Positions 60,931-64,000 of a DNA stretch of 64,000 bases are shown in pieces. Position 1 is the stretch's first letter; every line of letters starts with the position of its first letter. The DNA comes from Candidatus Binatia bacterium. GTDB taxonomy: Bacteria; Desulfobacterota; Binatia; UBA12015. Under the pieces are notes generated by a model. That model saw only the letters and a list, made by a program, of their open reading frames with translations. It was not told where the DNA came from and searched no databases. The stretch spans positions 186,001-250,000 of the forward strand of contig JAQWRY010000028.1 in the NCBI GenBank assembly GCA_029243485.1, in the 5' to 3' direction. Position numbers and translations under genes: made by a program.

Positions 60931-61264
60931 CGCGCCGGCCGGTCGGTTACTTACGTTGGGACCCGACCGGCCCACACTGGGCGCACCTCTCGCCGCCGTC
61001 GTGGCACTGCTCGGCCAGGCACCACGGCGCTATCCGCTGCCGGTTCGGTGGGTGCCCCTCGCGGCGATCGGCGTCGCGGCGAATCAGCCTTCGCTCTTCG
61101 AAGCCGCCTCGCGGACCGGCGATCGCGACGGTCATCCCGGCGTGGGGCTAGTCTCGGGGTCCTCGCGCTGACTTGGGCGATCCGCAAGTAGTTCCCACCT
61201 TCGTCCCAAGAACGTCCTGCGGCTTGCTGAGAGCGGTCGGGCCATTCGATTCGGAGGCGTCACG
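60931..61264. other. Intergenic region with one doubtful small ORF
   Basis: 334 bases without a secure gene. The minus strand has a 62-residue frame (61135-60947) that ends CLAEQCHDGGERCAQCG, a four-cysteine arrangement that could bind zinc. The N-terminal part is Arg-rich and looks like background. No terminator or promoter was seen. Confidence 0.35.
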
Positions 61265-61456
61265 ATGGATCACGTACGCATTCCTTTCGTAGTTGGTCTG
61301 GCAGTTTTGCTCGCCGCGGTGCCGGTCGGCGCCCAGATGGGGACTTCCCTGAGTTTCACCGGGATCCCGGCGACCAATGGCGTCGTCATCTCGGACCTCC
61401 TCAGTGTGGCGATGCCGAGCCCGGCGCTCGGCATCTTCCGCGGGCGCAGATTCTGA
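61265..61456 (+). pseudogene. Signal-peptide fragment of an exported protein
   Basis: ATG at 61265 gives a clear Sec signal (MDHVRIPFVVGLAVLLAAVP..GAQ) and then ~39 residues ending at TGA 61454. The mature part resembles no known family. The following sequence changes frame into a receiver-domain remnant, so this looks like the start of a secreted protein joined to other material. A genuine small secreted peptide of 63 residues cannot be excluded. Confidence 0.4.
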
Positions 61457-61479
61457 ACGGCGGTGCGGTCACGTCCGCC

Positions 61480-61818
61480 GTGATCTCTATGACAACCGCT
61501 CCGCCCGCGGTGGCGAGAGAGACTCTCGGATTCCGAGTTTGCGAAGTGCAGAACGGTGAAACCGCCGGAGAGGTAGACTCGGCTGACGTTTCCGTGTCGG
61601 CCGTGGCCCTCGACATGTCGGTGCCGGGATTGTTCGGCGTCGACACGCTTGGGCTCATCCGGGGCGTGCGCCCGGATGTTCCGGAGCTCCTCGTTAGTGG
61701 CTACGCGGCTGAGGAGCTCGCCGGCCCCCAGTTCTATCCCGGGCCCGAGGGGTTTTTGCACAAGCCCTTCCGAGTGGATGAGCTGTTGCGCCGGTTGCGT
61801 GGCCTGATGCAGAAGTGA
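61480..61818 (+). pseudogene. Response-regulator receiver domain, N-terminally truncated
   Basis: From ~61510 the frame reads RETLGFRVCEVQNGETAGEV, then VALDMSVPGLFGVDTL with the phospho-acceptor Asp, LIRGVRPDVPELLVSGYAAE, and GPEGFLHKPFRVDELLRRLR with the conserved Lys. This is helix 1 to helix 5 of a receiver domain as found at the end of hybrid histidine kinases. The first beta strand with the acidic Asp pair that binds magnesium is missing. A preceding kinase is not present. The remnant could be translated from GTG 61480 but would not be phosphorylated normally. Confidence 0.6.
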
Positions 61819-61822
61819 AGGA

Positions 61823-61859
61823 GCCGATCTCGAGTCGGTTGAGTCCGCTCGAGACCGGC
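61823..61859. terminator. Long hairpin between convergent genes
   Basis: GCCGATCTCGAG (61823-61834) pairs with CTCGAGACCGGC (61848-61859) with one mismatch, giving a 12-bp stem around a 13-base loop. It sits between the receiver remnant (plus) and the helicase (minus), where a bidirectional terminator is expected. There is no T tract on either side. Confidence 0.45.
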
Positions 61860-61871
61860 CGGTGGTGCGAT

Positions 61872-63164
61872 TCAGGAGGGCTGCGCCTCGGGCGAGCTGG
61901 AACCACGTCGGGGGCGGCGACGGGAGCCGCGCTTTTTAGCCTTCGGCGCGCCCTCGGGTGCGCCCGCCGCCGCAGCTGCTCCGTTGCCCGAGCCCGAGGG
62001 CTTGGAGGTCGAGGCGCCGCTCTTCGAGTCGCGTCGCGTCGATTCGCCGCGGCTCGAGCCTCGGGCGTTCGCTTCGCTTCGCGGAATTGCGAACCCGAGC
62101 TCCTTCTCGATCTCGGCGAGCTTGTCGCGCTCTGGCGCGGACACGAACGTGAAGACCTCACCGGCGGCGCCGGCGCGCGCGGTCCGCCCAGCGCGGTGGA
62201 TGTAGTCCTCCGGCGAGTGCGGCACGTCGAAGTTGACGACGTGCGAGATGCCGTCGACATCGAGGCCGCGTGCGGCCACATCGGTCGCGACGAGTACGGA
62301 ACAGTCGCCGCGACGGAAGTCTTCTAGCGCTTCCATGCGTTGCGCCTGCGTCCGGTTTGCGTGAATGCTCGTCGCTTCACGGCCGGCGCGGTTGACCTGA
62401 CGGGCAAGTCGGTCGGCGTCTGCCTTGCGCTTCACGAAGACGAGGGCGGAGGTGATGGACTCACGACGCAGGAGTCTCGTGAGGAGCGCGGCCTTGTCGT
62501 CCTGGCCGACGGAGAACACCTTCTGCTCGATCCCGCTCGCGAGGCGCTGTCTATCGACGGTCACCGTGACCGGGTCTGTCAAGATCTCATCGGCGAGCTT
62601 GCGAATCGTGGGGGACATCGTCGCGGAGAAGAGCAGGTTCTGGCGAGTCTTCGGAAGTTGCTCGAGGATGCGCTTGATGTCGGGCAGGAAGCCCATGTCG
62701 AGCATACGATCGGCTTCGTCGAGAACGAGAACCTCGATGCCGCTCAGGTCGACCGAACCAAAGCGCATGTGGTCGAGCAGGCGTCCGGGAGTCGCGACGA
62801 TCATGTCACTGCCGGCCTTGAGGGCGCGTTCCTGCGGTCGCATGTCGACCCCGCCGACCACGGCGACGGCGCTGAGGCCGACGTAGTAGCCGAGTGCCAA
62901 CGCTTGCTCGTCGATCTGCAGCGCGAGCTCGCGCGTGGGCGAGAGAATCAGAGCGCGACAGCCATCCGGCTTGGCTCCGTTCAGTCGCTGTAGGATGGGC
63001 AGCAGGAAGGCGGCGGTCTTGCCGGTTCCCGTGGAGGCGCAACCGATCAGGTCGCGGCCCTCGAGGGCGACGGGAATGGCTTTCGCCTGAATGGGGGTCG
63101 GCTCGCTGAAGCCGAGGTCGGCCACTGCGTCAGTGAGGGCCGGGATGAGGTTAAGAGTTTCCAT
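61872..63164 (-). CDS. rhlE: RhlE-type DEAD-box RNA helicase
   Basis: A 430-residue helicase. Q motif PTPIQAKAIP, motif I ASTGTGKT, motif Ia PTRELALQ, motif Ib TPGRLLDH, DEAD box VLDEADRMLD, SAT motif LFSATMSP, then VFVKRKADADRLA, VATDVAARGLDVDG and HRAGRTARAG. The C-terminal ~70 residues are a disordered, Arg/Ser/Gly- and Ala-rich tail (KAKKRGSRRRPRRG) typical of RhlE, for RNA binding. It unwinds RNA in ribosome assembly or cold adaptation. ATG 63164 is chosen as METLNL matches the family start. The ~360 bases upstream may be a long leader. Confidence 0.9.
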   Translation of the reverse strand: METLNLIPALTDAVADLGFSEPTPIQAKAIPVALEGRDLIGCASTGTGKTAAFLLPILQRLNGAKPDGCRALILSPTRELALQIDEQALALGYYVGLSAVAVVGGVDMRPQERALKAGSDMIVATPGRLLDHMRFGSVDLSGIEVLVLDEADRMLDMGFLPDIKRILEQLPKTRQNLLFSATMSPTIRKLADEILTDPVTVTVDRQRLASGIEQKVFSVGQDDKAALLTRLLRRESITSALVFVKRKADADRLARQVNRAGREATSIHANRTQAQRMEALEDFRRGDCSVLVATDVAARGLDVDGISHVVNFDVPHSPEDYIHRAGRTARAGAAGEVFTFVSAPERDKLAEIEKELGFAIPRSEANARGSSRGESTRRDSKSGASTSKPSGSGNGAAAAAGAPEGAPKAKKRGSRRRPRRGSSSPEAQPS

Positions 63165-63527
63165 CGGGTGTACGTGTTCCTTTGCTTGAAGTTGGCGTCC
63201 GGCCGGCCCGGGCATTGCCTCGGGAGGGGCTCGGTTCAGTTCTCCGCCGGAAGGGTGGACGAGGCTGCGTCGGCGGTGCTTTTGAGGCCCGCAGCGTCGG
63301 AAGCGAATCGGAAGCCGTTTTCCGAGGGTCCGCCCAGTCGACAGCCCGAAGGTGCGAAGCCCGCGGCGGGTTTGTCGCCTGGCGGGCCGCTCAACATCGG
63401 TCCTATCCGACTCTAGATAGGATAAGGGGTGCCGAGGCTTCTGGCAATGGTGTTTCGCCCGAGCTTCGGTGGGGGTTTGGTCGGGTGTCCGGTGAGGCCC
63501 GAGCCCCGAGGGAGTCCGTTTTTCCAA
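63165..63527. other. Divergent upstream region of rhlE and the propeller gene
   Basis: 363 bases without a gene, the only sizeable gap between divergent intact-looking genes. It contains the dyad at 63401-63422 next to the only AT-rich patch (around CTAGATAGGATAAGG). The rest is GC-rich with no clear structure. A long 5' leader for the helicase would not be unusual in this family. Confidence 0.5.
63401..63422. promoter_or_regulatory. Inverted repeat TCCTATC-N8-GATAGGA
   Basis: Two perfect 7-base arms separated by 8 bases, in a locally AT-richer patch between rhlE and the beta-propeller gene. It could be a protein-binding site or a hairpin in the rhlE leader. On the minus strand a TATCCT lies at its edge. 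Confidence 0.4.
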
Positions 63528-64000
63528 ATGTTTCTCCCCCTTTTGCTCCTCGGGGCCGCAGGGTGGGGGCGTTTTCGACCTGGTGGCCGCACCGGACGAG
63601 CCGACTGGGCTCTACGCAGCGACGACGGCGGGCGTGTTTCGGTCGTTCGACGGAGGCGAGAGCTGGGAGGCTGCCAGTCGGGGGCTGGCGGATGCGCGTG
63701 GTTTTCTGCCGCCGGGCGGGGTCCTCTCGCTCGCGATCGATCCGGGCGACTCCCCGATGGCCGCGGCGACCTTCGTGGGCTTCGTGTTCGATCCGAGCGA
63801 CGACAACCGCATCGTCGGTGCTGCGTCGCGGGCCGAGTTTCAGGGCAAGGATGCGGGCGCGTCGTGGGAGCGTTTTACCCGGGGACTGTCCCCGGGCGAT
63901 CAGGGCGTTCCCTCGGTCACGTCGATCGCGGTCGACCTGGCGCGACCTGAGCAGCTGTATGCGGGTACTCCGTCCGGTTTGTTCACTCTCACGTTGGGTG
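63528..64000 (+). pseudogene. BNR/VPS10-type beta-propeller protein with a frameshift, 3' end outside window
   Basis: ATG at 63528 gives a hydrophobic leader (MFLPLLLLGAAGWG). A shift in the G run at 63561-63570 then moves coding to the frame GGVFDLVAAPDEPTGLYAAT. The repeats are clear: GVFRSFDGGESWEAASRGL, GKDAGASWERFTRGLSPGD and LYAGTPSGLFTL. These Asp-box/BNR blades are found in secreted photosystem-stability-factor- or sortilin-like propellers. The frame is open to the right edge. A one-base change in the G run would restore the gene, so sequencing error is possible and the gene may be intact. Confidence 0.6.

Noticed and set aside
1-64000. Mobile element, prophage, CRISPR array or integron as cause of the gene decay
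   Set aside because: No transposase, integrase, recombinase, terminal repeat, array of spaced repeats or tRNA attachment site was found on either strand.

Overview
Organism and character. The window is GC-rich, densely coded and Gram-negative: it has lipoprotein and Sec signal peptides, a TonB C-terminal domain, a TesA-type periplasmic esterase and an outer-envelope-style DUF4215 protein. Gene content (F420-type oxidoreductases, many SDR, MaoC, acyl-CoA and amidohydrolase genes, AlkB, Cys-rich DUF4215 repeats, a 7TMR-DISM kinase) fits an uncultured aerobic delta-proteobacteria-like lineage (Myxococcota, Desulfobacterota or Binatota type). That placement is inference. No rRNA, tRNA, CRISPR array, IS element or phage gene was seen.

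Layout. 1-10 kb: end of a CusF-like gene, YheU, SDR, MBL hydrolase, LLM oxidoreductase, SnoaL, Gre-like factor and exported methyltransferase, interleaved with decayed sensor kinases, a decayed adenylate cyclase and a collapsed MoxR/Bat locus. 10-21 kb: zinc alcohol dehydrogenase, secreted CocE-type hydrolase, BluB, HEXXH lipoprotein, FHA-GGDEF remnant, patatin, alpha/beta hydrolase, SDR remnant, second MBL protein, MaoC. 20-31 kb: GPH-type transporter, two-gene ABC exporter, biotin-dependent acyl-CoA carboxylase (beta, alpha) and an AlkK-like acyl-CoA ligase. 31-38 kb: DUF4215 protein, aldehyde dehydrogenase, and a scar zone of truncated genes with two rearrangement joints. 37-46 kb: minus-strand catabolic run and the methionine genes metY-metXW. 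46-50 kb: alkB-tetR facing an iron alcohol dehydrogenase, then the tail of a fatty-acid cis/trans isomerase. 50-64 kb: DUF1214 protein, rifampicin-phosphotransferase-like enzyme, tesA/ybbA/ybbP block, TonB-domain protein, SDR, GlsB, receiver remnant, DEAD-box helicase and a beta-propeller protein running off the end.

How the genes work together. A complete terminal alkane-oxidation chain can be assembled from scattered parts: AlkB (alkane to alcohol), the divergent Fe-ADH (alcohol to aldehyde), ALDH (aldehyde to acid) and the AlkK-like ligase (acid to acyl-CoA), with MaoC, SDR and carboxylase enzymes further downstream. The alkB promoter region has two 16-18 bp dyads centred 22 bp apart. One exactly fills the 17-bp spacer of a sigma70-like promoter and the other covers the predicted start site, which suggests control by the TetR protein encoded 2 bp downstream of alkB. 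The methionine operon has a bulged leader hairpin and a MetX-MetW fusion.

Most striking feature. About seventeen genes are broken by in-frame stops, frameshifts, internal deletions or 5' truncation, and they are enriched in signalling and envelope functions, while the intact genes between them are mostly catabolic. Some single-base breaks at homopolymers could be sequencing error. The large internal deletions and the two head-to-head truncation joints cannot be explained that way.
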